DNA of 64,000 bases from positions 186,001 through 250,000 of the forward strand of contig JAFXGK010000007.1 of the NCBI GenBank assembly GCA_017513245.1. Direction: 5' to 3'. The first letter of the stretch is position 1. Every line of letters begins with the position of its first letter. Of the stretch, positions 15,665-23,989 are shown piece by piece. A program made the translations under genes and the position numbers. The DNA is from Clostridia bacterium (GTDB taxonomy: Bacteria > Bacillota > Clostridia > Oscillospirales > Acutalibacteraceae). The notes under the pieces were generated by a model. The model was not told the origin of the DNA. It was given only the letters and a program-made list of their open reading frames with translations, and did not search any database.

Positions 15665-16760
15665 GGTTATGACCGTTTTCGGCACCCGTCCCGAAGCCAT
15701 AAAAATGGCGCCGCTTGTAAAGGAGCTTAAAAAGCACAGCGACAAAATCGATACCGTTGTCTGCGTTACCGCGCAGCACCGCCAGATGCTCGATCAGGTG
15801 CTCGAAATTTTCAAAATAGTGCCCGACCGTGATTTAAACCTTATGAAGCAGGGTCAGACGCTGGCGTCGCTTACCTCTTGTGCGCTTGAGGCTCTCGACA
15901 AGGTAATGGAGGAGGAAAAACCCGACCTCGTGCTCGTCCACGGTGACACCACTACAGCCTTCGTTTCGGCCATGGCGGCATTTTACCGTCAGATTCCCGT
16001 TGGCCACGTTGAGGCAGGACTTCGCACCTATAACAAATATTCCCCCTTCCCCGAGGAGATTAACCGCCAGTTCATTTCGCTCGTGGCCGACTTTAACTTT
16101 GCTCCCACCGAGAAGAGCAAAAACAATCTTCTCGCCTGGAACGTGCCGGAAGACAGCATCTTTGTAACCGGCAACACCGCAATCGACGTTATTGCCACCA
16201 CGGTTAAGGACACCTATACCCACGAGGCACTCGAATGGGCAAAGGACAGCCGCCTTATTTTACTTACCGCACACCGCCGCGAAAACTTAGGCGCCACTAT
16301 GCACGATATGTTCTCGGCTATACGTGCAGTAATCGAAAAGCACCCCGATATTAAGGTTATTTACCCCGTTCATATGAACCCCATCGTTGTTAACACAGCC
16401 AACGAGGTGCTGGGTGACTGTGACAAGGTAAAGCTGATTTCTCCGCTTGACGTGCTCGATTTCCATAACTTTATGAATGCGGCACACCTTATTCTTACCG
16501 ATAGCGGCGGCATTCAGGAGGAGGCCCCCTCGCTCGGCAAGCCGGTTGTGGTTCTGCGTGATACCACCGAGCGTCCCGAGGGCGTTGAGGCAGGCACACT
16601 TGTGCTCGCCGGAACCGAAAAGGATGAAATTTTCCACATAGTGGACGAACTTTTGACCGATGAGGAAAAATACAGCGCAATGTCCCACGCAGTTAACCCC
16701 TACGGCGACGGAACCGCCAGCCGCCAGATAGTTGAGGCTATCCTTTCAAAATTCTTCTAA
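15651..16760 (+). CDS. mnaA: UDP-N-acetylglucosamine 2-epimerase (non-hydrolysing)
   Basis: A 369-residue cytoplasmic enzyme that interconverts UDP-GlcNAc and UDP-ManNAc. Motifs include FGTRPEAIKMAPL at the start, VHGDTTTAF, HVEAGLRTYN, LLTAHRRENLG and ILTDSGGIQEEAPSLGKPVV with the following RDTTERPEG. These residues form the nucleotide-sugar site of WecB/MnaA. It overlaps the TagA-like gene and ends the operon at a strong terminator. Confidence 0.96.
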   Translation: MKKIKVMTVFGTRPEAIKMAPLVKELKKHSDKIDTVVCVTAQHRQMLDQVLEIFKIVPDRDLNLMKQGQTLASLTSCALEALDKVMEEEKPDLVLVHGDTTTAFVSAMAAFYRQIPVGHVEAGLRTYNKYSPFPEEINRQFISLVADFNFAPTEKSKNNLLAWNVPEDSIFVTGNTAIDVIATTVKDTYTHEALEWAKDSRLILLTAHRRENLGATMHDMFSAIRAVIEKHPDIKVIYPVHMNPIVVNTANEVLGDCDKVKLISPLDVLDFHNFMNAAHLILTDSGGIQEEAPSLGKPVVVLRDTTERPEGVEAGTLVLAGTEKDEIFHIVDELLTDEEKYSAMSHAVNPYGDGTASRQIVEAILSKFF

Positions 16761-16766
16761 AATGAA

Positions 16767-16800
16767 ACACCCGTAAGCATTGCTTACGGGTGTTTTTTTT
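16767..16800. terminator. Terminator after mnaA, shared with the opposing lipoprotein gene
   Basis: ACACCCGTAAGC / GCTTACGGGTGT with an ATT loop is followed by eight T on the plus strand. On the minus strand the hairpin is followed by TTTCATTTT, so it can serve both convergent transcripts. Confidence 0.9.
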
Positions 16801-16802
16801 GT

Positions 16803-17456
16803 TTAAAGAAAGTAAAAATATGAAAGAATGTCGGTTTTTGTATAGGTGGTGACCGACACGGTTGCAACGTAGTCGCCGCAACGGAGCAGGAAATCGGTCT
16901 GAATCGAGTTGCGACCTATGAAGTTTGAAGAAGTGGTCGAAATAAGGAGCTCCCGACCGTAGATCACCGCGGTGGAGATTTCGTTTTTAACGTTGGTCGC
17001 GCCCATTTTTTCAAGCGTCTCGCGGGTGCTGTCGCCCAGTTCTTTAAGCTTTGCGGCCATATCAAGGCGCGCAGTTTGCTCACTGCCTAATTTTTGTGCG
17101 CTTATCTTTATGCTGTTATAGGTTTCGGCCTCCTGCGCGAAGGTAAGGTAGAGTGTTTCGGCCTTCGCTATGGCCTCGGCCTTTTTCTGCTCGTCGGTTT
17201 CGGTAATCTCATTAAGAGATAAAAGTTCCGATTCGGTAACGAAAACCCAACCGTCGGGGAAATCAATTCCGATGCCTAAAAACGGGTTAACGTAGTTTTG
17301 GTCTTTATATGTGCCGAACGAGGGACGGCTGTTGTCGACTGCGACGGTAGGACGGGACTCGGTCGGCTCGCTTTCGGTGCTGTCGGTATTCTTGCTGCAG
17401 CCCGAAAGAGAAAGCGCGAAGCAGATAACAAGAAATAAGGCTAAAAATTTTTTCAT
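16803..17456 (-). CDS. Hypothetical lipoprotein
   Basis: A 217-residue protein with a lipoprotein signal (lipobox LSGC, Cys20) and a Ser/Thr/Glu-rich linker. The mature domain starts near YVNPFLGIGIDFPDGWVF, a pattern seen in secreted domains related to PsbP/DUF-type stress lipoproteins, and continues with alternating strands and an Ala/Lys/Glu-rich helix. I cannot assign a function. It is the last gene of a three-gene operon with YgiQ and another lipoprotein, 16 bases after ygiQ. Confidence 0.8.
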   Translation of the reverse strand: MKKFLALFLVICFALSLSGCSKNTDSTESEPTESRPTVAVDNSRPSFGTYKDQNYVNPFLGIGIDFPDGWVFVTESELLSLNEITETDEQKKAEAIAKAETLYLTFAQEAETYNSIKISAQKLGSEQTARLDMAAKLKELGDSTRETLEKMGATNVKNEISTAVIYGRELLISTTSSNFIGRNSIQTDFLLRCGDYVATVSVTTYTKTDILSYFYFL

Positions 17457-17472
17457 AGTATACTCCTATAGG

Positions 17473-19338
17473 TTATTTACGGCGTCCTCTTTTTGCGGTG
17501 GGGCGCCTTCCGATTTTCGCATTTTGCTTACGAACGGCGCCTGCAGGCGGAGCCACAAGACAGTTCTTGCCCGTGCCGATAAGGCCGTGGCGTCCCGCTT
17601 TTTTGAGTGCGCGGAGTACGATGTCGCGGTTTTCGGGACGATAATACTGTAAAAGCGCGCGTTGCTCGGCCTTTTCCTGCGGTGTTCGAGGAACGTAGAC
17701 CTCCTCCATTGTGTAGGGGTCAAGTCCCGTATAGAACATACAGGTCGAAACGGTGCCCGGCGTGGGATAAAAGTCCTGCACCTGCTCGGGATGAAGACCC
17801 TCACGCTTTAAAAAGAGCGAAAGTTCAATAGCGTCGTTTATTGTGCTGCCGGGGTGTGACGACATAAGGTAGGGTACTAGGTATTGCTTTTTGCCGATGC
17901 TTTCGGTAAGCTCGTAAAAGCGCTTTTTGAAGCGGTTGTAAACCGAAATATTGGGCTTGCCCATGCGCTTGAGCACGTTTTGCGAGCAGTGCTCGGGAGC
18001 AACCTTGAGCTGGCCGCTTACGTGGTGACGAACGAGCTCTTTAAAAAAGTCTTCATTTTGGTCGGCTATCAGATAATCAAAGCGAATACCCGAACGGATA
18101 AACACCTTTTTTACACGCGGAAGGGCGCGAAGTTTTCGCAATAGCGACAGATAATCGCTGTGGTCAACCTCTACGGCAGGGCAAAGCTCGGGCGCCATAC
18201 ATTTTTTGTCGGCGCAGGCACCGCGAAGGGCTTGTCCCGCGCAGGCGCTTTTGCGGAAATTGGCGGTGGGACCGCCCACGTCGTGAATATAGCCTTTAAA
18301 ATCGGGCATCTCGGTAATCTTTTTGGCCTCGTCAATTACCGATTCGTGGCTGCGGCAGGCAATCTGTCTGCCCTGGTGATACGCAAGCGAGCAGAAATTG
18401 CAGGCGCCGAAGCAGCCGCGGTTATGTATAATCGAAAATTTAACCTCTTCAATTCCGGGAACGCCGCCCAAGGCCTCATACGACGGGTGATAGTCGCGCA
18501 TAAAGGGCAGGGAATAAACCTTATCCATTTCCGCTTCCGTTAAGGGGCTGTGCGGCGGATTTTGAACGACTATCATATCGCCGTGGCGCTGTATAACCGT
18601 CCTGCCGCGAACGGGGTCGTGCTCGCGCTGCTGAATAAGGCAGGATTCGGCATAGTGGCGTCGGCCCTCGGCGCTGTCGGCCGATACCGCTTCAAACGAG
18701 GGGCATTCCTTTACGGGACCCGGCTTATATTCGCGGGTGGGCACGGCGTAGCAGGTGCCCTTAATATCGTGAAGGGTCTTTATGCTTTCGCCGCCGTTTA
18801 GGCGGTTTGCAATCTCAACGATATGCTTTTCGCCCATGCCGTACATCAAAAGATCAGCGCCCGAATCAAGCAGAACAGAGGGACGAACGCGGTCGTCCCA
18901 GTAATCGTAGTGGGCAAAGCGGCGAAGCGAGGCTTCGATTCCGCCGATTGCGATGGGAGCTTCGGGGTATACGCGGCGAATGGCTTTGCAGTAGGCTATT
19001 ACGGCGCGGTCGGGACGCGCACCGCTTTTTCCGCCGGGGGTATAGGCGTCGTCACTGCGGCGCTTTTTGGCGGCTGTGTAGTGCGCCACCATAGAATCAA
19101 TATTTCCGCCGTTTACAAGGAAGGCAAGCCTGGGCTCACCGAAACGGCTGTAGTCGCTGTCGCTTCTCGGCTGCGGAAGAATACATACGCGGTAACCCTC
19201 GTTTTCCAGCACGCGCGAGATAATGGCGGTGCCGAAGGAGGGGTGGTCAACGTATGCGTCACCCGTGACTATAATGAAATCAGGACGGTCCCAGCCGTAC
19301 TGCGACATTTCCTTTTTTGTTATTGGTAAAAAGGGCAT
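17473..19338 (-). CDS. YgiQ family radical SAM protein (UPF0313)
   Basis: A 621-residue protein of the YgiQ family. The radical-SAM Fe-S motif is CFGACNFCSL (CxxxCxxC), about residue 315. The N-terminal domain has DAYVDHPSFGTAII and AIGGIEASLRRFAHYDYW (key GGIEASLRR), and the DUF3362 C-terminal region has QDFYPTPGT and ends in a Lys/Arg-rich tail. The reaction is not known. It lies between two lipoprotein genes, spaced 12 and 16 bases, on the transcript from the promoter at 19983. Confidence 0.93.
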   Translation of the reverse strand: MPFLPITKKEMSQYGWDRPDFIIVTGDAYVDHPSFGTAIISRVLENEGYRVCILPQPRSDSDYSRFGEPRLAFLVNGGNIDSMVAHYTAAKKRRSDDAYTPGGKSGARPDRAVIAYCKAIRRVYPEAPIAIGGIEASLRRFAHYDYWDDRVRPSVLLDSGADLLMYGMGEKHIVEIANRLNGGESIKTLHDIKGTCYAVPTREYKPGPVKECPSFEAVSADSAEGRRHYAESCLIQQREHDPVRGRTVIQRHGDMIVVQNPPHSPLTEAEMDKVYSLPFMRDYHPSYEALGGVPGIEEVKFSIIHNRGCFGACNFCSLAYHQGRQIACRSHESVIDEAKKITEMPDFKGYIHDVGGPTANFRKSACAGQALRGACADKKCMAPELCPAVEVDHSDYLSLLRKLRALPRVKKVFIRSGIRFDYLIADQNEDFFKELVRHHVSGQLKVAPEHCSQNVLKRMGKPNISVYNRFKKRFYELTESIGKKQYLVPYLMSSHPGSTINDAIELSLFLKREGLHPEQVQDFYPTPGTVSTCMFYTGLDPYTMEEVYVPRTPQEKAEQRALLQYYRPENRDIVLRALKKAGRHGLIGTGKNCLVAPPAGAVRKQNAKIGRRPTAKRGRRK

Positions 19339-19350
19339 GAAATGCTCTCC

Positions 19351-19965
19351 TTAATAATAGAATTCGTCCTCGGTTGCCGAGGTAAAGATATCGCCTGTTT
19401 CGTTATTGTACAAAACGTAAAGCTCGATATTGTCGCTCGTGCCGTAGGGCAGTACGCTCAAAACACCGCTCGGAACAGCCGCTTTGGGTGCCTCGGGCGT
19501 AAAGAGAGTAAACTCAGTTTCGCTTTTTTCAAATGCCTTCGGCAATGCGTTTAAATAGCGAATACCGACGGTTTCGTCTATTGATTCGGCGTTTTTCTCG
19601 CCCTCGACCTTCGGGTTATAGAGAGTGAGTTCTATGGTGTAGTCATTTTCCACGGAAAAACCCGCAAACTCGCCCGTGAAGTTGCTCGAATAAAACGTAC
19701 CCTGCGGATACGCGTCGGCTTTGTCGTTCGTTATGGTTTCGGAGTACTGTCCTGCAAATTTACCGTTCTCGTCGATGGTAAGTGTTGTAACGCCGAGGGT
19801 AAATTCGTTTTGAGCACGGAGAGATAACGGCAGGTGGGTGGTAGCCTCCTTTTTGGCGGCTTCCTCACTGTCGAGCTCCTTATCAAAATATACTGTTTTG
19901 CTGCCGCAACCTGCGAGAGCAAATATTAAAATTAAAGAGAGTATAATGCACAAGGCCTTTTTCAT
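19351..19965 (-). CDS. Hypothetical lipoprotein
   Basis: A 204-residue protein with a lipoprotein signal peptide (lipobox LAGC, Cys20). The mature part is polar and beta-rich (FTLGVTTLTIDENGKFAGQY; IELTLYNPKV). The C-terminus LPYGTSDNIELYVLYNNETG suggests a secreted beta domain. I do not recognise the family. GAGGTG precedes the ATG. It is first in the operon lipoprotein-ygiQ-lipoprotein. Confidence 0.8.
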   Translation of the reverse strand: MKKALCIILSLILIFALAGCGSKTVYFDKELDSEEAAKKEATTHLPLSLRAQNEFTLGVTTLTIDENGKFAGQYSETITNDKADAYPQGTFYSSNFTGEFAGFSVENDYTIELTLYNPKVEGEKNAESIDETVGIRYLNALPKAFEKSETEFTLFTPEAPKAAVPSGVLSVLPYGTSDNIELYVLYNNETGDIFTSATEDEFYY

Positions 19966-19982
19966 AATAACACCTCGTAAAC

Positions 19983-20011
19983 ATTATACTCTCTGTATTG
20001 TTAAAAATCAA
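19983..20011 (-). promoter_or_regulatory. Promoter of the lipoprotein-ygiQ operon
   Basis: TTGATT (20011-20006) begins directly after the stop of the aldolase gene, followed by 17 bases and TATAAT (19988-19983). Confidence 0.7.
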
Positions 20012-20848
20012 TCAGCACTTGCCGCTTGAGCCGAAAAGGGTCATCTTTCGCTTGGCGGCTTCCTTCATTTTTTCAACCTTGAGGTCGCGAATCTCAAGGT
20101 AGGAAAGGCCGCGCTCGAGGCCCTCGTTCATAGCGTCGATACCGGCAACGCAAATATCGGTGAAGATATTTACCTTTGCAATGCCTTCGCGAACGGTGTT
20201 TTTGAAGTCCTCGTCCGAAAGGCCCGAACCGCCGTGAAGCACGAGAGGAGTGTCGAGTTTGGCGCGAATGGCCTTAAGTCGCTCAATATCAAGACGGGGT
20301 TTTTCCTTATATGCTCCGTGGGCGGTACCGATGGCAATGGCCAGCGCATCAACCCCCGTAGCCTTTACAAAGTTTACGGCCTCTTCGGGGGTGGTGTACA
20401 TATCGTCGGTTTTGCCGTCGCCTGCGGCGGCCTCGCCGACGTGACCGATTTCGCCCTCAACCGTGATGCCGCGCTCGTGAGCATATTTTACGATTTCGGC
20501 GGTGTTTTTAAGGTTTTCCTCTGTGTCGCCGGCCGAGCCGTCAAACATTATGCTGGAAAAACCAAGCTCAATTGCCTCAAGGCAACGCTCACGGGTAAGG
20601 CCGTGGTCGAAATGAACCACAACCGGAACGGTTGCACGCTTGGCGGCGGCTATCATAGCGGGTGCTATGAGTTTGAGTTCACCGCTCGGCAGCAGTACCT
20701 CGGCGGTGCCGATAATAACGGGAGAACGAAGCTCTTCGGCTGCCGATATTACTGCTTCTAACATATCTGTGTCGGTGGTGTTAAAAAGACCAACGCCATA
20801 GTGATTTTTTTGTGCGTCCTTCAAAACTGCATCAAGATTAACTAACAT
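20012..20848 (-). CDS. Class II aldolase (fructose-bisphosphate / tagatose-bisphosphate type)
   Basis: A 278-residue zinc-dependent aldolase. VPVVVHFDHG holds the first zinc histidine with the catalytic Asp nearby, VEGEIGHVGE follows, IAIGTAHGAY holds a further zinc histidine, and VLHGGSGLSDEDF plus KVNIFTDI form the phosphate-binding site. Such enzymes cleave ketose bisphosphates to DHAP and an aldehyde phosphate. The substrate cannot be told from sequence. The neighbouring PfkB-type kinase 23 bases upstream suggests a dedicated kinase-aldolase pair, for example for tagatose, fructose or an inositol-type intermediate. Confidence 0.93.
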   Translation of the reverse strand: MLVNLDAVLKDAQKNHYGVGLFNTTDTDMLEAVISAAEELRSPVIIGTAEVLLPSGELKLIAPAMIAAAKRATVPVVVHFDHGLTRERCLEAIELGFSSIMFDGSAGDTEENLKNTAEIVKYAHERGITVEGEIGHVGEAAAGDGKTDDMYTTPEEAVNFVKATGVDALAIAIGTAHGAYKEKPRLDIERLKAIRAKLDTPLVLHGGSGLSDEDFKNTVREGIAKVNIFTDICVAGIDAMNEGLERGLSYLEIRDLKVEKMKEAAKRKMTLFGSSGKC

Positions 20849-20871
20849 TTTTATTCCTCCGTAATATGCGG

Positions 20872-22086
20872 CTATATTTTCTTTCGGCCGTATGTTTGTT
20901 CCATTTTTTCAATTTCATCACGGGAACGCATGCTGTCGGTTGCGTTCTCGGAGAAGAGATTGCAAGCGGCTGCCGCCGAAGCAAACTCAAGCATTCGCTT
21001 ATCGTCAAATCCGTTATAAAGGGCGTAAAGGCATCCGGCGCAGTAAGCATCGCCGGCGCCAACGCTGCCCTTTATAAGTTCTTTTGGTATTTCGAGCGAG
21101 GGTACGACGGTGAATTCGCCCGTAATGACGTCAAGGCAAAAGCCGCACTGCTTGCAGTGGATGATAACCTTTTCGCGCACGCCGCACTCGGCCATAAATT
21201 CCATGGTTTTGCGGATGTTATCAATAAGCAGATTTCCGTCGCCGTCATAGGCCGGCAGGTCGGTAAGCATTCCGCTTTCTACCTCGTTCATAATGGCGTA
21301 GTCGGTGTGCTTAAGGGCAGGGATAATGGTGGCTTTGTAGTCCTCGTCGCTGCTTGAGACCACGTCAATCGAGGTCTTTATTCCGCGTTCGCGAACGTCG
21401 TGCAAAAGGCGAGCCATTACGGTGCCGTATTCGCTGTCGGGCGCATCGAACTTTGCCAACATAAGTATATAGCCTATGTGGAACATCTTGCATTTAAGCG
21501 TCGAGAGGTTTATGTGCTCGGGGCCGAATGCGTCGTTTGCGCCGCGGAAACTGAAGAAGGTGCGTTCGCCGCTTTGCAGACTCATAACGTCGCTAAACGA
21601 GGTTGCAACCTCACTTGTTACGGTAATCATTCCGGTGTTAACGCCGTTTTTCTGCATAACACCCGTTATGAAATTGCCGTTATCGTCGTCGCCCACACAG
21701 CCGACAACCGAAACGGGGATAGAACGGTCAATTCTCGTAAGGTCAATGGCGGTGTTGGGAGCGCATCCGCCTGCCGCCTTTGTAAGACCCGATATTATCG
21801 AAAGCATACCTTTTTCGGGGTAGGTGGAGATGTTTTTAACGGTGTCGACGATGATGCTGCCTGCTATGGTAATACCGTTGCGGTCGCCTGTGAGGAGGTA
21901 ATCAACCGAAACACCGAAAAGCGCCGCCAAAGAAGGAAACTGGGTAATCTCGGGATAGCCGAGACCGCTTTCCCATTTGCTTACGGCCTTGTCACTAACG
22001 TTTAGCTTTTCTGCCAGTGCCGCTTGGGTGAGTCCTGCCGATTTTCTAAGCGAGGCAATAAGCGAGCCGGTGATTTTTGCATCCAT
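20872..22086 (-). CDS. HTH(XRE)-PfkB carbohydrate kinase fusion
   Basis: About 404 residues. Residues 1-65 are an XRE/HTH_3 DNA-binding domain (SLIASLRKSAGLTQAALAEKL, key GLTQAALAEKLNVSDKAVSKWESG). From about residue 70 a PfkB kinase follows (GITIAGSIIVDTV; GGCAPNTAIDL; VSVVGCVGDDDNGNFI) with the catalytic GSVGAGDAYCAG near residue 350. The start ATG at 22086 has AAAGAGGTG upstream; an upstream in-frame start at 22113 would lack one. It precedes the class II aldolase in an operon. The fusion suggests a regulator that senses its sugar or phosphosugar through a kinase domain, possibly self-regulating. Whether the kinase is active is unknown, although the GAGD motif is intact. Confidence 0.9.
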   Translation of the reverse strand: MDAKITGSLIASLRKSAGLTQAALAEKLNVSDKAVSKWESGLGYPEITQFPSLAALFGVSVDYLLTGDRNGITIAGSIIVDTVKNISTYPEKGMLSIISGLTKAAGGCAPNTAIDLTRIDRSIPVSVVGCVGDDDNGNFITGVMQKNGVNTGMITVTSEVATSFSDVMSLQSGERTFFSFRGANDAFGPEHINLSTLKCKMFHIGYILMLAKFDAPDSEYGTVMARLLHDVRERGIKTSIDVVSSSDEDYKATIIPALKHTDYAIMNEVESGMLTDLPAYDGDGNLLIDNIRKTMEFMAECGVREKVIIHCKQCGFCLDVITGEFTVVPSLEIPKELIKGSVGAGDAYCAGCLYALYNGFDDKRMLEFASAAAACNLFSENATDSMRSRDEIEKMEQTYGRKKI

Positions 22087-22114
22087 AAAAGCACCTCTTT
22101 TCAAGTTCATCATT

Positions 22115-22143
22115 ATTATAATCGGATTTCAGTTTTAAGTAAA
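22115..22143 (-). promoter_or_regulatory. Promoter of the HTH-PfkB/aldolase operon
   Basis: TTTACT (22143-22138), 17 bases, TATAAT (22120-22115). It sits 29 bases before the start codon. Confidence 0.7.
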
Positions 22144-22224
22144 CCTACCTAAAATATATACAAAGAGCAGAATTTTAGATGGTTTTTACAACAAAACTCC
22201 ACGTTTCGTAGAGTTTACGGTGAT

Positions 22225-22253
22225 AAAAGAAGCCTGCGGCGCAGGCTTCTTTT
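22225..22253 (-). terminator. Terminator of the PHP phosphatase/YdcF operon
   Basis: AAAAGAAGCCTGC / GCAGGCTTCTTTT with a 3-base loop; on the minus strand it follows the PHP gene stop directly. Confidence 0.85.
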
Positions 22254-23049
22254 AAATTCTTTCTTTAACCCATTCACCGCCTGTGAGGTGGTAAAGCTCA
22301 GTAAAGCCGACATCTTTAATCAGCGCCAGCGCTTCGTCGCGGTGACAGGTGAGGTTATCGGCGTGGTGGCAGTCGGTGTTAAGCATAATTTTTGCGTCTT
22401 CGCATTTAAGGGCGTGAAGAATATCTTCGCCGGGGTAGGGGGTGGTGCGCCATCCGCGAGCAATAGCGCCGGTGTTTACCTCGAAAACGCATTTGGCGCC
22501 GGCCGCAATTTTTGCATACCTTAGCGAAAGCTCGCGGTACTCGGGCATAGCGGCAAATCCGCCGCCCAGATGCTCGTCAAACTTGGTGAGCAGGTCGAAA
22601 TGACCTATTATATCGGGTTTGCGGCGCAGTATATACTCGCAAAAGTTTTTATAATAATCTTCGGCGTAAGACAAAGGGTCGCCCCAGGCGGCAATGCCTT
22701 TTTCAAGGCCTTCCGGACTGCCGTCTACGTCGTAAAATCGCTCCCCCGAAAAGGAGTAGTGCGATGAGCCGATTATATAATCGTAGCGGCCTCGGTCGAC
22801 GGGCTGGCGTATATCCTCCTCGATTCCCAGGAGGATTTCGATTTTATCTTTATATTTTTCTTTTACTCGCAAAACCTCTGCGATATAGCCTTCGGTATCC
22901 TGCATGCAGTAGCGGTCATCAAAATCGGTATAACCGTGGCCCGAAAAGCCGAGCACACGAAAGCCCTTTTCAATGGCTGAAAGCACGGTTTCCTCTATCG
23001 TGCTTTTGCCGTCGCAAAAGGTTGAGTGTGTGTGGTAGTTGGTAAGCAT
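22252..23049 (-). CDS. PHP-domain phosphatase (histidinol-phosphatase HisK-like)
   Basis: A 265-residue PHP-domain protein starting at 23049 (GAGGTGA six bases upstream). The metal-binding motifs are YHTHSTFCDG, FSGHGY, GIEEDI, IGSSHYS, IIGHFDL and LNTDCHH, the pattern of HisK-type histidinol-phosphate phosphatases. An in-frame extension to 23214 lacks a ribosome-binding site and overlaps the YdcF gene. No other his genes are nearby, so the substrate is open. It lies 16 bases after the YdcF-like gene. Confidence 0.88.
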   Translation of the reverse strand: MLTNYHTHSTFCDGKSTIEETVLSAIEKGFRVLGFSGHGYTDFDDRYCMQDTEGYIAEVLRVKEKYKDKIEILLGIEEDIRQPVDRGRYDYIIGSSHYSFSGERFYDVDGSPEGLEKGIAAWGDPLSYAEDYYKNFCEYILRRKPDIIGHFDLLTKFDEHLGGGFAAMPEYRELSLRYAKIAAGAKCVFEVNTGAIARGWRTTPYPGEDILHALKCEDAKIMLNTDCHHADNLTCHRDEALALIKDVGFTELYHLTGGEWVKERI

Positions 23050-23065
23050 TGTAGTCACCTCAAAT

Positions 23066-23812
23066 TTAAAATACCCAAAAAGCCATAACGGCCAAGCATT
23101 CGCGCATGGTGCCCGGCAGAATAGAATCAAAACGGGTGCTGCTGTGCAGGTGGGTGGTTTTTGGGATACCTGCGCGTGCGGCAAATCCGCCTGCGCGATA
23201 AATATGATATTCATTGGTTATATAGGCTACGGAATAGCCTTCGGGGAGCAGAGTGTCGAGAATTTCCTTAGAAAACCTGAAGTTTTCGAGCGTGCTTGTA
23301 GATTTTTCTTCCTTTATTATCATATCGGGGTCTACTCCGCGAGCGAGCAGATATTTTTCCATGGCGTAAGCCTCGGTAACGTCCTCTTGAGGGCCCTGTC
23401 CGCCGCTTACAACAATCAAAGCGTGGGGATTATTCTTGTGGAATTCCACGGCCTTATCCAAACGTCCGCGCAGTACGGCACTGGGGGTCTCGCCGTGGAC
23501 ACCCGCCCCCAGCACGATAACAGCATCTTCTTTATACGTTGCGGTATCAACCGTACCGTATATAAGTAAAAAACTCATAAGCAGGGCGCCGAGGGCGCAA
23601 ACCGTAAGCAAACCTGCTTTTACCCATTTTGGAAGAACTTTATTTACCTTTTGCATAAAAGAGGCGTAAAGAATCAGGCAAACGCCTAACCCCAGCGTCA
23701 GCACGTTGCCGAGATTAAAGTTAGAGAGGATGAAAAGCATTATGCCGTTAAGGGTAACGACGGCACCTAAAGCGTACAAAATGATGCGAATTATCTGTGT
23801 CGGTTTTTGCAT
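23066..23812 (-). CDS. YdcF family (DUF218) membrane protein
   Basis: A 248-residue protein with about three N-terminal membrane segments, then a DUF218 domain: DAVIVLGAGVHGETPSAVLRGRLDKA, LIVVSGGQGP, EKSTSTLENFRFS and AYITNEYHIYRA. The family includes SanA/YdcF proteins with roles proposed in envelope integrity or methyl-group chemistry; none is firm. It has its own promoter at 23836-23864 and is divergent from uraA. Confidence 0.88.
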   Translation of the reverse strand: MQKPTQIIRIILYALGAVVTLNGIMLFILSNFNLGNVLTLGLGVCLILYASFMQKVNKVLPKWVKAGLLTVCALGALLMSFLLIYGTVDTATYKEDAVIVLGAGVHGETPSAVLRGRLDKAVEFHKNNPHALIVVSGGQGPQEDVTEAYAMEKYLLARGVDPDMIIKEEKSTSTLENFRFSKEILDTLLPEGYSVAYITNEYHIYRAGGFAARAGIPKTTHLHSSTRFDSILPGTMRECLAVMAFWVF

Positions 23813-23835
23813 AATCTTTTCACCACCTTTAGGTT

Positions 23836-23864
23836 ATAATACCATTTTACGGCGTCGGTTGCAA
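23836..23864 (-). promoter_or_regulatory. Promoter of the YdcF-PHP operon
   Basis: TTGCAA (23864-23859), 17 bases, TATTAT (23841-23836) on the minus strand. Confidence 0.65.
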
Positions 23865-23989
23865 GGTGGGAGAAAGAGAAGTAAAAAAATTTTATTTTTT
23901 TATTAATAAACTGTTTTCAAATTAAACGAAGTGTGGTAGAATGTATTTAGCGTCGATCCCTGTAAAAATTTGTTTTAGGAGTGATCATT

